DNA of 64,000 nucleotides from Macrobrachium rosenbergii (Eukaryota; Arthropoda; Malacostraca; Decapoda; Palaemonidae). The first letter of the stretch is position 1. Each line of letters begins with the position of its first letter. Location of the stretch: contig NC_089767.1 of NCBI RefSeq assembly GCF_040412425.1, positions 3,784,948-3,848,947 on the forward strand, read 5' to 3'. Shown in pieces: positions 1 to 19,165 of this stretch. Under the pieces are notes generated by a model. That model was not told where the DNA came from, ran no database searches, and saw only the letters and a list, made by a program, of their open reading frames with translations. Position numbers and translations under genes: made by a program.

Positions 1-120
1 TTCTCCATTATTCCACTGTCTCTCTTTTGAAAACCAATTTCTTTCGAGGATAATAACAACCTAAATAATTGCACGATAATTTTCGTTGCTATACTTCGAA
101 GAACTCAAGCTTTCAGATAC

Positions 121-437
121 GGAATGGATTGGAATATAGAATTTAGGCCAAGGGCCCAAGAGCTGGGACCTATGAGGTCATTAAGCGCTGAAACGGAAAC
201 TGGGAGTAGAAACGTCTGAAAGGTGTAACGGGAGGAACACCTCCCAGTTGCACTCTGAAACAAAATGTTAAGAGAGGTTGGATAGCGAGATGGAAGAAAG
301 AGAATACGAATGGAGGTACAGTAAAAGGAATGAAAGGGGTTGCAGCTAGGGGTCAAAGGAAAGCTGCAAAGAACCTTAAATAATGCCTACAGTGCACCGC
401 GTGAGGTGCAATGACGGAACTAAGCACCCTGTGGGGG
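121..437 (+). repeat. Repeat A, copy 1
   Basis: This is a member of the commonest dispersed family in the window. The shared body reads GAATTTAGGCC, CTATGAGGTCATT, a purine-rich centre (GGTGTAACGGGAGGA), GTTGCAGCTAGGGG and a terminal hairpin around CAGTGCACCGCGTGAGGTGC. The left edge abuts a GAATX pentamer run. It has no open frame of note. The same core recurs at 16 other sites listed here. Confidence 0.85.
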
Positions 438-521
438 CTTTCAGATATGTCAAAAGACCGCTGTGGACCGTAAGAAATGTAGTAGGCTACACATTAAATG
501 TTAAAACCACACATATAAAGA

Positions 522-525
<4 letters not shown>

Positions 526-581
<56 letters not shown>
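526..581 (+). repeat. (GA)n microsatellite
   Basis: An uninterrupted AG/GA dinucleotide run of about 56 bases. Open frames through it (RERERE) are artefacts. Confidence 0.95.
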
Positions 582-585
<4 letters not shown>

Positions 586-759
586 ATTAAGCCGCCAAGC
601 GAATCGTTCAACTTACTCGCGAGAGCATGAGTTAAAAATCACAGCTCAATTGTAAATTATCTACGGACGGTCCGGCGCTATTCATTTAATTCCTGGTCGG
701 TGGTTCTCACGAACTCTTGATGTCACCAGAAAATGAGTTAATTGTCATTAAGTACTGGT

Positions 760-987
760 CCGCCGGTATGGTCGCTAGCGTCGTGACATGCCGCTCGGAT
801 GTCGCGGGTTCGCGCCTCCCGTCGGGCGATGAAAAAATCACTGGCACCATATCACGATCAGTTACTGCGCAGTGTGGGGTCTGCTGCGGTGGGAGGTAGA
901 AACCAACATTCTTTGGAAGCTTGAGGAATTTCGAGTCAGTGGCCCCTTTGGTGTGCTTGTTCCGTGTGAATAGGTTTCATCTACTGA

Positions 988-1045
<58 letters not shown>
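760..1045 (+). mobile_element. SINE-3 copy with tRNA-like head and AAT tail
   Basis: The head contains a pol III B-box match (GGTTCGCGCC) preceded by an A-box-like stretch, then a body ending near CATTCTTTGGAAGCTTGAGG and GTGTGAATAGGTTTCATC, and a pure (AAT)n tail at about 988-1045. The same body and tail occur at 12425-12726, and a piece at 51655-51715. A tRNA-derived SINE with a trinucleotide tail is the simplest reading. Confidence 0.65.
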
Positions 1046-1127
1046 GAGCCTATGATGCTTAATGCGGTCATAGGCATCTAGGCAATTATACGGGAAGTGT
1101 ACATGTGAATACATTTATATATGCTGT

Positions 1128-1188
<61 letters not shown>

Positions 1189-1274
1189 GATTCAATTTCG
1201 TGAAAAACAATCTGAGTAATAAAAATCCACATAGTAATATATTTACTATATAATTGTGGGTTTTTATTACTCAC

Positions 1275-1308
<34 letters not shown>

Positions 1309-1394
1309 GAGCCTATGTTGCTTAATGCGTTCATAGGCATCTAGGCAATTATACGGGAAGTGTACATAAGAATACATTTATATATGCTGTGTTA
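1046..1394 (+). repeat. Direct repeat pair with AAT tracts and a small fold-back between
   Basis: An 85-base unit starting GAGCCTATGATGCTTAATGC occurs at about 1046-1131 and again at 1309-1394. Between them lie (AAT)n at 1130-1189, a small inverted repeat at 1195-1275 (ATCTGAGTAATAAAAATCCAC against its complement), and (AAT)n at 1277-1309. The inverted repeat shares its ends with the fold-back at 28890-29095. Confidence 0.7.
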
Positions 1395-1568
1395 CTGTAC
1401 GTTATTGAAGACCCCACATGTCTTAAAGGTGAATAAAGTGTATGGTGAGAATGATATACATATATTAAAGTAGACACATTACTGCATAGCCGTTGTTTTT
1501 AAACCAGGACTCGGCTCTCTTTGAGTGTACTGAATGCGGTATCAAACGATATTTGTAGCATATATTTG

Positions 1569-1572
<4 letters not shown>

Positions 1573-1640
<68 letters not shown>
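1573..1640 (+). repeat. (TA)n microsatellite
   Basis: A long TA run followed by TACA/TATA variants. Tyr-Ile reading frames in all directions are artefacts. Confidence 0.95.
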
Positions 1641-1646
<6 letters not shown>

Positions 1647-2311
1647 CATACATATATTGTATTTACATATATATAAACACACACGTATATATACATATAT
1701 ATGTCGCTTAAAAAGAAACTTTCATTTTCCCTTTCGAACTAGTAATACTACTATCACTACCATTCCTATAAATACAACTGCCATTCACATATAAAAGCAT
1801 CCGGTTTCGAAAGGTGTGCTTGAGAAAGCAGCCGGGATCAAAATGTTCAGTTGCATCAAAAACATACAAAAAAACTTTATATAAAAGTTCACTTCAAATC
1901 ATCTTCGTTGCTCCCAATATTATGAATCCTCACCATTCACTTTCAGCTGCCACAAAGGGCAGAGTAAATAAGAGAGAAAGAGACCCGAAAGTGATGGCAC
2001 CATTGCGCCGGGAAAGTGGTTTTGTAAAGTGCAATCGGGAGCGATTGTTGTCCTTTTCAAAATATTGAATTACGTATGACATCATCACGCTCTCATCTAT
2101 ATCACTGATGTCCTTTTAAATCCACGTATCATTATACACTCTCTTTATTCCTATCGCCACTATCATAAAATATATTATTTATTATGCATAATGTCTTACT
2201 TGTGATGATATTTACCATCTTCAATATTTTTCAAAAAATTTTTTCTTGTCATAATACTCCCAACGTATCCATTCACCAATCATCAGAATTGCCATTTAAA
2301 AATCCTCATTA
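1641..2311. other. No gene seen
   Basis: AT-rich unique-looking sequence. I see no splice-flanked coding segment or clear repeat. Confidence 0.4.
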
Positions 2312-2570
2312 CTGAATTGAATTGAATATACAGTTTAGGCCAACGGCCAAGCACTGGGACCTAGGAGGTCATTCATCGCTGGAAAGGAAATTGAGAATAG
2401 GTAGGTCTGGAAGGTGTAAGAAGAGGAAAACCTCGCAGTTGCACTACGAAATATTAGTTAAGAGAGGGGTGGATAGCGAGATGGAAGAAAGATAATACGG
2501 ATGGAGGTACAGTGAAGGGAATGAAAGGGGTTGCAGCTAGGGGCCGAAGGGACGCTGCAAACAACCTTTA
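2312..2570 (+). repeat. Repeat A, copy 2
   Basis: Starts after TGAATTGAATTGAATATA and ends near CGCTGCAAACAACC. It lacks the terminal CAGTGCACC hairpin seen in complete copies. Confidence 0.8.
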
Positions 2571-2989
2571 AAAATCCCCAATATCATCCCCAATATGATT
2601 CAGAAATTGCTTAACAAACAGAGGCGTACGGGAAACAAGAACACAAAGTCTCTTGTTCATAAAGTTCATTTGACCAGTTCAAAGAATTCTCCCAGGGTTT
2701 GCAAGTGGGAAGAAACGTCAATGCTGTCAAAAAGGGCATCTGACTCCTGCAATGGGTGACTCATGGAGGAGGAGGAGGGGGAGGGGGAGTGGGTGCGAGC
2801 GAGTTAGCGCAGAATCCTGTTGCAATTCGAAAACTAGATTGTTGCATAACCGACCTCCTCGACCTTTAGGAGAGCGGGAAAAATATAGGTAAACTACGTT
2901 GCAAGCACCAGAACGATTATTATGAAAACAAACGTCGGAGATCTGTTTTACGTAACGACGCACAAAACAAAGATAGTCATTTCAGTGAT
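2571..2989. other. No gene seen
   Basis: Mixed sequence with a GGAGGAGG purine patch near 2765. No coding or repeat signal is recognised. Confidence 0.4.
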
Positions 2990-3640
2990 AAGATCTTTCC
3001 TGGATATTGATTCGGGGGTCGTTTTCTAGGACTGATATTTCTTGGGGTCATTAACTTTATATTTACGGGGATCTTTCCTAGATAGTGACCCCCACGGGTT
3101 TTCTGGGGTCGTTATCTTGGAACGATATTTCTTGGGGTCATTATCTTTATGATATGATATTTACAGAGATCTTTCCTAGATAGTGACCCCACGAGGTTTT
3201 TGGGGGTCTTTATCTAGGACTGATATTTCTTGGGGTCATAAACTTTACATTTACAGGGATCTTTCCTAGATAGTGACCCCCGAGGGTTTTCGGGGGTCGT
3301 TATCTAGGATTGATACTTCTTGGGGTCATAAACTTTATATTTACAGGGATCTTTCCTAGACAGTGACCCCCGAGGGTTTTCGGGTCATTATCTAGGACTG
3401 ATATTTCTTGGGGTCATAAACTTTATATTTACAGGGATCTTTCCTAGATAGTGACCATCAAGGGTTTTTGGGGGGCTCGTTATCTAGGGCTGATATTTCT
3501 TGGGGGTCATTATCTTTATGATATTTACAGAGATCTTTCCTAGTTAGTGACCCCAACGGTTTTTTGGGGTCGTTATCTAGGACTGATATTTTTTGGGGGG
3601 CATTATCTTTATGATACTTACTTTGTTTATGTTTTTACGG
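2990..3640 (+). repeat. Minisatellite of about 88-100 bp, 6-7 units
   Basis: The unit contains ATCTTTCCTAGATAGTGACC, GGTTTTCGGGGGTCGTTATC and TTTCTTGGGGTCAT. ATCTTTCCTAG recurs near 3071, 3171, 3259, 3349, 3438 and 3532. The last unit runs into a segment that returns inverted at 4605-4830. Confidence 0.85.
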
Positions 3641-3740
3641 TCACCCCCAACGGCCTTGTACTAAACACGCCGCAAAGGTGGATACATATACCTTGGGGTC
3701 ACTACCCAGGAAAGATTCCTCTTCACTTGTATCAATTTAC
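3540..3740 (+). repeat. Left arm of a separated inverted repeat
   Basis: The segment including ACGCCGCAAAGGTGGATACA near 3670 has its reverse complement at 4650-4680 (TGTATCCACCTTTGCGGCGT). The arms are about 0.9 kb apart and both carry the minisatellite motif. Confidence 0.75.
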
Positions 3741-4093
3741 TGAGGTTTCAGAAGTTTCGTTCCTTATCCAAGGGAGATAGACCTGTGTCAGAAGTATTTC
3801 AGTATTTCGAGGGCGGCTGTGGCGGCAATATTCAGTAAACTTGCATCTTCTTTATGCAAGCGAACTTGCAATAAATAGTAGACGGAGGATGAGAGAGAAA
3901 GACAAAAAGAATGGCCGATGGCTGTGTTTGTTTGTGGAAAGATAAAAAGAATGACCGATGGCTCTGTTTGTTTCTGGAAAGGATATCGTATTACAAATAA
4001 GCAATGCATTTCCGTAAACAATATCTCTTAAGAAAATCTCAGTCAACCTCCGATCTAGAAATTTGCTGTGTCTCTCTCCACCCCACCCCACCT

Positions 4094-4099
<6 letters not shown>

Positions 4100-4131
<32 letters not shown>
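4100..4131 (+). repeat. (CA)n microsatellite
   Basis: A run of ACAC dinucleotides after a CCCCACC stretch. Confidence 0.95.
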
Positions 4132-4136
<5 letters not shown>

Positions 4137-4604
4137 TAGGACAAAACAATAATCAATTCCTGTTTAAGAACTTAATTTTCCATTCCCTCAAAGCATGTCG
4201 TGAGCTCTCTTAGTTTGTCTCTACTCTTTAAACAAAAAATAAATAAATAAAAATGGAAAAAGAGAAATGGAAATATGAGCCAAGATTGCTTGAATATTTT
4301 TTTATATTGCGTCAAAGTCCCCATCATGAATTTATGTACGATTCAATGAGAATAACTGTCAAAAGTTAAGAGCAACATAATCCAATCTTTTTCTTTACGT
4401 CCTAATTTGTTGTATTATCATTCGTCATATACATGGCTAAACTTTAGGGAAGAATTGTGGAATTTCGTTGAATCTATTATATTCCTGATCAAGTCACTTG
4501 ACATATATCTGGGCGCGTCACAGTTGCGTCATAAGCGGGTCTGGAAACGTCGTAGAAAGGATGAGCTGAACTGTAGGAGGAATTGGGAATTGTTTCTAGA
4601 TTAT
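4132..4604. other. No gene seen
   Basis: AT-rich sequence with no supported exon or repeat. Confidence 0.4.
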
Positions 4605-4830
4605 TATCATCACTGAGATCCTTCCTAGATAGTGACCCCCAAGGGTTTTAACCTGTTATGTATCCACCTTTGCGGCGTGTTTAATACAAGCCCGCTGGGG
4701 AATGACCGTCAAAACATAAACAAAAGACTGTAAATATCATAAAGATAATGACCCCAAGAAATATTAGTCCTAGATAGCGACCCCCAAAACCCTTGGGGGT
4801 CAGGAAAGATCCGTGAAGAGGAAACACTGC
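4605..4830 (-). repeat. Right arm of the 3.5/4.7 kb inverted repeat
   Basis: Inverted copy of 3540-3740, bounded on both sides by the TAGATAGTGACCCCCAA motif of the upstream minisatellite and ending GGTCAGGAAAGATCC. Confidence 0.75.
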
Positions 4831-5235
4831 CATTTTATAACTACCAGGCGCACGCAAAGCCATCACAACAATTTCGCCGAACATATTAGCCAACAGGCAG
4901 GGCCAGGGGAGGGGAGCGCGGGTGTACCGATCGTTTCTGGTCAAGCGAAACTGCGCCAAAACACATCTAACGGTAAACTTCGTTATCACTGGCTTACCTT
5001 GCCTCTTAAAACGCTGCCGCTTCAGGGGATCCGAGTAGGTCGTCTCTTTTAGGAAATGCGAATAACACGAGGGGCGCGCATGTGCACTGTAAGCTTACAG
5101 TGATCCTTTTAAAGATGCTTGTCGCACGAATGGGACTTTTTTCATTGTACGCTAAGGCAGGAAGTGAGGTCTTTGAATGTGTCCTCTTCTTGTAAGTGGC
5201 CTTGAATAATTTACTAAAAATAACCATTACCACCA

Positions 5236-5335
5236 AAATAAACTTGAAGCATAACATGGTTACACTTAGACAGGACGTTCCATTACTACCAAATTCAACC
5301 TGAAGCATAACATGGATACATTAGACAGGACGTTT
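5236..5335 (+). repeat. Two-copy tandem duplication of about 57 bp
   Basis: GAAGCATAACATGG plus TTAGACAGGACGTT occurs twice in tandem with small differences. Confidence 0.7.
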
Positions 5336-6330
5336 ACACGTAGAACCTCTGAAGCTATGCTGAAGGTTGCTGAAAGACGAACTGACATGAACAAAAACTG
5401 CAGAAAAAACTGAATAGGGAAAAAAACAACAGTAAAAACCAAGAGAAACAACCTATCGCAAAGCAAGCCACTTTTTTAATATTGAAAGTAGGTGTTCCTG
5501 GTACATTTGCAATAGGCTGCCAGATCACGTCAGCCAAAGGTGGAGAGAAAGGAAGATTTACAGACGAACAAGGAAAAACCCACCTGCAATTGCTCTGACC
5601 GCTACAGGTCGACCGTTACCGAGATGTATGACCTTAGAGGGTTCAAGTCATGAATCATTAAAGCAGATTGCGCATGAGCTTCTTTTTACATACACGCATA
5701 TCTGTAGATATGTGTACATATTCATTTTTTTTTTACCAAATGTGTATGTTACTAAAAAATAACGTGACCAATACTCATATGCCTTTTTTTCATACATGCA
5801 TATGTGTAGATGTGCATCCGGACACCAAATAATGTATATTATTTAAAAAGAAGAAAAATATAATGTTATATATACCTTCTCTTGGGGACGTGTCCTCCCA
5901 TGCAAGTACTTAAAATCCTAAGTTTCACCTGACGGGCGACACCATCCCCGAGGAATTCAACAGAGTTTCAATTTTCGAATCTAAATAAAAGATAAAGCAT
6001 TCGAAGCAATTATAATTTGACACGCAAGTCATACTTTGCTTTGACAGTGGAACAGTCCTCCATAGATCCCCAGAAATGCTAGAATCATGATGCGTGAAGT
6101 GTTTCAGTTATGAAAAGTCGAGTTATCGTTCTGATACAACCGTGTGGAATTTTCACAAGGAATAATTACGACCACACCCTGTTTTGTTTGGGTAATCTCA
6201 GCTCTGTAATTTGAAATTAAATAGTGAAAGTTTTTCTTTCTTTTGTTTTCGTCAGTTACAGGCTTGTGTTGATGGGCGTATCCAAAAAGAAAAAGATGTA
6301 AGGACTTAAGAAGCTAAAAAATACACATAT
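5336..6330. other. No gene seen
   Basis: AT-rich, with short TATG-type steps near 5690-5810. No exon, repeat family or structured RNA is recognised. Confidence 0.4.
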
Positions 6331-6534
<204 letters not shown>

Positions 6535-6863
6535 GTACGCCGGGAACAAAAAATGCACCATCATTCCATTTACAAGTGTAAACAACTAAATAACAGGAGG
6601 AAGGTCCCGTGACCGGAAGATCACCTCTTGACCCCGGAGAGGGTTTATCCTTCGGGACCGGTTGGCTCCTTGGAAGGCCTTGCTTGTCCACCAGACGTCC
6701 TGTTTCTCCTACCTGTCTGTCCCATCCCACCCTCCTCACCCTTCCACCGCCTCCAAGGTCAGCTGCAACCGGTACTGGCAACCCTCCATTGTGGGTATCG
6801 AGGTCATGTTTCACTTGACAGGTAAACACGCATCAATTCAGTTTCACTGGTGTCAAAATAAGT

Positions 6864-6905
6864 GTACCTTAGTTCAACCAGACCACTGAGCCGATTGACT
6901 GGTGT
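6864..6905 (-). mobile_element. Fragment of SINE-1
   Basis: TACCTTAGTTCAACCAGACC and CACTGAGCCGATT match the minus-strand 3' end of SINE-1 as seen at 60660-60705. Confidence 0.5.
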
Positions 6906-6930
6906 CAGTTGCGTTACGTAGATGGAGCTG

Positions 6931-6933
<3 letters not shown>

Positions 6934-6966
<33 letters not shown>

Positions 6967-7212
6967 TAGAATTTAGGCCAGAGGCCAAGCACTAGGGCCG
7001 ACGAGGTCATTCAGCGCTCAAACGGAAATTGACAGCAAAAGGTTTGAAAGTGTAACAGGAGGAAAACCTCAAAGCAGCTGCACTTGAATCGTTAGGAGAG
7101 GGTGGAAAGTAAGATGGAAGAAAGAGAATATGAAAGGAGGTACAGTAAAAGAAAGGAAAGGGGTTGCAGCTAGGGGCCGAAGGCATGCCGCCAAGAACCT
7201 TAAGCAATGCGT
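6934..7212 (+). repeat. Repeat A, copy 3, with (TGAT)n left edge
   Basis: A (TGAT)n run leads directly into ATAGAATTTAGGCC, the left end of repeat A. The right end is close to AACCTTAAGCAATGC. Confidence 0.85.
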
Positions 7213-7389
7213 AGATGAAGCTGTGTTTGTTTACGGTTATATGAGAAAAAGAATTTCTTTTTAATTAGTTAATTCATTAATCAATAATCTCTCTGCAATT
7301 ATTGATTTTAGTATCATAACTCCCGCTTTAGCTTACCATCACCATCACCATCAGCAACATTCTCATCAAACTGCGATCCTATCAATAAT

Positions 7390-7405
7390 TACTTCTTCTT
7401 CTTCT

Positions 7406-7469
<64 letters not shown>
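7390..7469 (+). repeat. (CT)n microsatellite
   Basis: A long CT run after a short CTT run. Confidence 0.95.
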
Positions 7470-7472
<3 letters not shown>

Positions 7473-7625
7473 CCGCCCTGTAATCCCCTGGCCCGCAGGA
7501 TTCCCTGTCGATGAATCCTAAGTAAATCCTATTCTTTGCCTTTATCCTTTCGTAAATCAAATGATTTCCATCCCACTATTCTCATCAACTTTCTGACCAA
7601 TTCTACTTTCATGCAAGTTCTAGGG

Positions 7626-7977
<352 letters not shown>

Positions 7978-7985
7978 TTCTAGGG

Positions 7986-8396
7986 GATATGGAAATGGTG
8001 ATTAATAATGATAATAATAGTGGACATAGGGAGTAGACCCTCTTTTAATCATTTGGTGTTGAAGGTGATAGCAGCTGCATCAGCTGCATCAGCGGCATTC
8101 AGTTTGCATAGAATGATCATCTGAAGGAAATACTAGTAGCAGTAGCAGCAATAGCAACTGCAACTGCAACATAAACCACGTTGATGATAATAATTATGAT
8201 AATTATAATGCTGTGGAACTCGACAGTAATCTGAGGTTCGTCCGACGAACTTGAGAGGGAGGTCAAGGAAATCTTGTTCGAAGACTTTTTTTTTTTTTTT
8301 TTTATCGTTGTTAACCAAAACGTTCCTGACCTAAGATGAGTATTAACTGAATGACTTTCTGTACTATCATGCAAAAAAAAAAAAAAAAATTTAAAA
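7986..8396. other. No gene seen
   Basis: Includes CAGCTGCAT repeats near 8070, GCAGTAGCAG/GCAACT steps near 8145, and T and A homopolymers near 8290 and 8375. Confidence 0.4.
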
Positions 8397-8797
8397 AAGT
8401 AAAAAATACGCCCAAGTTTCTTCGGCGCAATCGAGTTTTCTTCTATACAGCCGCTACAGCATATAAGCAATGCCACCGAAAATAGATCTATCTTTCGGTG
8501 GCCTCAATATAAAGCTGTATGAGCCGCGGCCCATGAAACTAACCACGGCCAGGTGGTAGCCTGTCCTATATCGTTGCCAGATGCACGATTGTGGCTAACT
8601 TTAACCTTAAATAATATAAAAACTACTGAGGCTAGAGGGATGCAATTTGGTATGTTTGATGATCGGAGGGTGGATGAGCAACATACACATTTGCAGCCCT
8701 CTAGCCTCAGCAGTTTTTAAGATCTGAGGGCGGACAGAAAAAGTGCGGACGGACAGACTAAGCCGGCACAATAGTTTTCTTTTACCGTTAACTAAAA
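8397..8797 (-). mobile_element. Element C, copy 1 (minus orientation)
   Basis: A MITE-like family recognised by TTCTTCGGCGCAATCGAGTT at one end and CGGACGGACAG at the other. A central inverted repeat has arms starting ACTACTGAGGCTAGAGGG, and a second hairpin lies around ACCGAAAATAGATCTATC. No coding capacity. Other copies are at 13.66, 18.79, 34.91, 52.69, 55.24 and 59.02 kb. Confidence 0.75.
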
Positions 8798-8965
8798 AAA
8801 TGAGCATTAGGGAGGATATTTACACCCAGTTTGTACTAGAGCAGTTTCATTGTTACCAATATTTCCAAACAGTGAACTCCATCGAAAAGATTCGGTGGAA
8901 ATCACTGTCAGCGACTGATTAACAAACTGACTGATTTAATTATTAATAAACTATCGTAACATGTA

Positions 8966-9288
8966 CTGGAATGGAATGGAACACAGAAGTCAGTCCAAGC
9001 GCTGGGACCTACGAGGTCATTCAGCGCTGAAACGGAAACTGAGAGTAGAAAGGTTTGAAAGGCGTAACAGGAGGAAAACCTCAAAGCAGTTGCACTATGA
9101 AACATTTGTTAGGAGAGAGTGCATTAGCAAGATCGAAGAAAGGGAATAGGAATGGAGGTGCAGTAAAAGGAACGAAAGGGGTTGCATGCAGCTAGGGGCG
9201 TAAGGAAGGGACTCTGCAAAGAACCTTAAGTGATGCCTACAGTGCATCGCGTGGGGTGCACTGATTGCACTGAACCACTACGGAGGTA
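8966..9288 (+). repeat. Repeat A, copy 4
   Basis: Starts in GGAATGGAATGGAACA and ends after the GTGCATCGCGTGGGGTGCAC hairpin. A small internal TGCATGCAGC duplication is present. Confidence 0.85.
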
Positions 9289-9408
9289 AAATTCACTTTA
9301 AAAAGTGGTTTCAAGAGTTGTCACTAATAAGTAAACTTCCTGTCACTAGTAATAAATGCTCTTTTCTTTTTAGCTAAACTTCTTTCTTTCCGTTAACTAC
9401 TATGAACC

Positions 9409-9412
<4 letters not shown>

Positions 9413-9469
<57 letters not shown>
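9413..9469 (+). repeat. (ATT)n microsatellite
   Basis: Pure ATT run. Confidence 0.95.
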
Positions 9470-9504
9470 TGGGAGAAAAGCTCTCTATCACGAGAGTTCA
9501 TAAA

Positions 9505-9672
9505 TGTTCTGAAGGGTCCACAATAATATAACTGTTAAAGGTTCGTGTCAAATTTATGAAAGCTTTCGAACCTCACTCTGGGTTCATCTTCAGAGTAGGG
9601 TTCGAAAGCTTTTATAAATTTTACACCAGCCTTAAACAATTATGATATTGTGGACCCTTTAGAACATTGTTA
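9505..9672 (+). mobile_element. Fold-back (inverted repeat) element
   Basis: Outer arms AATGTTCTGAAGGGTCCACA (about 9503) and TGTGGACCCTTTAGAACATT (about 9649) are inverted, as are inner arms around AAGCTTTCGAACC. The loop can form a further hairpin (ACTCTG against CAGAGT). The minus strand reads CTGAAGAT-GAACC...GGTTC-GAAAG. The body is about 165 bp with no frame. Confidence 0.7.
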
Positions 9673-9721
9673 TTATTGTTACTGACATCTTAACAAGACG
9701 ACACTAACTCAGTTGGCGTTA

Positions 9722-9723
<2 letters not shown>

Positions 9724-9796
<73 letters not shown>
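9724..9796 (+). repeat. (AAT)n microsatellite
   Basis: Pure AAT run, preceded by GGCGTTAAAT. Confidence 0.95.
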
Positions 9797-9869
9797 CATT
9801 TTTTATGTTTAATGATAATAAAAATATATAAAACTAATTCATGAAAATTTCTCAATGAACCTGGTGTTA

Positions 9870-9963
<94 letters not shown>
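9870..9963 (+). repeat. (AAT)n microsatellite, long
   Basis: Pure AAT run preceded by GGTGTTAAAT, almost the same flank as the previous tract, suggesting a local duplication. Confidence 0.95.
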
Positions 9964-10065
9964 GAAATTTTACTGTCAATTTCTTGGTCCTATCCGTTAC
10001 TCTTAATGACAGAGGGTTATAATGTTCCGTGTATCTATGACACGACTGGATGGCCTCTGTGGGTC

Positions 10066-10068
<3 letters not shown>

Positions 10069-10135
<67 letters not shown>
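10069..10135 (+). repeat. (GA)n microsatellite
   Basis: Pure GA run of about 67 bases. Confidence 0.95.
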
Positions 10136-10140
<5 letters not shown>

Positions 10141-11403
10141 TTTTCCAAAGTAGGTTTGGTCAAGTCTTCCCAGCGTATGGAAAGAGTATGGTTGACCATG
10201 CCATAACTATAATTCTGATGAGTTTTACTTTATAATTCCCATTAGTTTTACCCTCATATTCCACGACTGCCCTCACTCGCAGTATTTACAGTTAGAACCG
10301 GTGTCTTTTCACGCACTCGTAAGCACAAAAGACATTCATGCGCAGTCACAAAAGAATATCAGTACATCAGCACAATACCTAATTTCAAAAAGAAAGTCTC
10401 TTGGACACCATTCGGTTTCTAATTTACTTCTTGATATATTTAAGTCCCACTCAATCACATTCCAGAGAAAACAAATAGTCTTTTTACTTCAATTTCTTGA
10501 CGTCTGGTTTATTTACCTGACATACTTTTACTTTGCAGAGTCACACAACAGCAGCAGCCCGGGGCTACCTAACTACCGCAAGCGCGCAAGCACTCATCAG
10601 CAGTAACCGAAGAAGTGAATTTTCATGCCCAGAGGAGCATTGCATGAAAACGAAGGAAAAAAAAATATCTTGACGTCAGTAAGAAACCTCTTTGTTTTCC
10701 GGGTTTCTGTAAGGAAGTGCCGACATTATCTCCACACTTACGGAGCTGTTTTTCGACACCAAACGCAGATAATGTTTACGTTGTGTCGAGGAACGAATTT
10801 GACTTTACCGCAAAGCAGTGCTTTCAATTTGTTCTAGATTTTTCAACTAGAGACTGAACTTACTCACGAATTATGACAAAGTGATCAGGCTCATTACCTA
10901 AAGGCATTAGTAATGACTGACCGACGAAAAGGAAACCAAAAACGTTGTTTAACGTCACGAAAACTCAGGGTTTCAGTGGTGATGTAGAAAATAAATCTGA
11001 CAGACAAATAAGCGAACGTGTAAACTACCTGACAAATATCAAAGAAAAGACAAAAAACAAAAGAAAAAGCAAGGAACAAAAGATTTACAGAGAATCAGAA
11101 AGTGTCAAAGAAACTCTAGCGAACGAAAAGTGGCCGAGAGTCTCAGAGAGCGCAAGGAAATCACACAGAACAGAATCAAGAGCTTCTCACAGACAGAGAG
11201 TCCCGACAAACCAGAAGAAGGACCAAAGAGAGGCAGTAACTACAAAGCTGGTTCTCACAGATAAAGTAAGTCCAGGCAAGAAGAAGAAGAAGAAGGACCA
11301 AAGAGTGGTAGCGGACACAAAGCCAGCTGGTCATGACATGACAGAGCCTTTGTCGTTGTTGGTCAGAGGCGGTCCACCACAGTGAGAGGCGACGGGCGGC
11401 GGG
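10136..11403 (+). other. Region upstream of the gene: possible 5' UTR or promoter
   Basis: Between a GA microsatellite and the first coding exon I see no conserved exon. Bases 10945-11385 carry an open, Lys/Arg/Ser/Glu-rich frame of AGA/AAA composition that ends just before the gene's ATG. This looks like purine-rich leader or intron sequence rather than a protein. No convincing TATA box or initiator is identified, so the transcription start is unknown. Confidence 0.3.
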
Positions 11404-18549
<7,146 letters not shown>

Positions 18550-18793
18550 TGGTCTGAACTATATGATATTTATACCAAATATTTTTACTGTCTACACCTA
18601 TTTATCATAACACTCAAATACATGAAACAGCTTTCCAAAGAGATTTTTTCTGGAGGCTAAACAGTCAGAGCACAGTCAGCGAGGCAAAACAAAAAAACAA
18701 ACGCGAAAATGAAGTACAGAAGAACTCAGAGTGGGGCAGACCAACCAGTCACCAATAACAACGATAGAGATCTTAGAAAGCTCAGAGATTCCC

Positions 18794-19165
18794 TTTTTAG
18801 TTTTCTGCAAAGGAAAACTATTGTGCCGGCTTTGTCCGTCCGTCCGCACTTTTTCTGTCCGCCCTCAGATCTTGAAAACTACTGAGGCTAGGGGGCTGCA
18901 AATTGTTATGTTGATCAACCATTCTTCAGTCATCAAACATACCAAATTGCAGCCCTCTAGCATCAGGAGTTTTTATTTTACTCAAGGTTAAAGTTAGCCA
19001 TAATCGTGCGTCTGGCAACGATACATAACAGGCCACCACCGGGCCGTGGTTAAAGTTTCATGGGCCACGGGTCATACAGCATTAGACCGAGACATCCGAA
19101 AGATAGATCTATTTTCGATGGCCTTGATTATAAGCTGCACAGAAAACTCCATTTTCGACTCGTTA
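18794..19165 (+). mobile_element. Element C, copy 3
   Basis: Full-length type: TTTTTAGTTTTCTGCAAAGG, CCGTCCGTCCGCAC, central inverted repeat, GTGGTTAAAGTTTCATGGGC and ATAGATCTATTTTCGATGGC, ending near CAGAAAACTCC. Confidence 0.8.

Noticed and set aside
9505..9672. Firm call of a hammerhead ribozyme
   Set aside because: The sequence folds better as a simple long hairpin (AAGCTTTCGAACC stem plus ACTCTG stem), and stem I of a hammerhead is missing. Reported only as a motif similarity.
10945..11385. 146-codon Lys/Arg/Ser-rich frame upstream of the gene
   Set aside because: AGA/AAA-rich composition explains it. It stops at 11383 in a frame not joined to exon 1. Kept only as possible leader.
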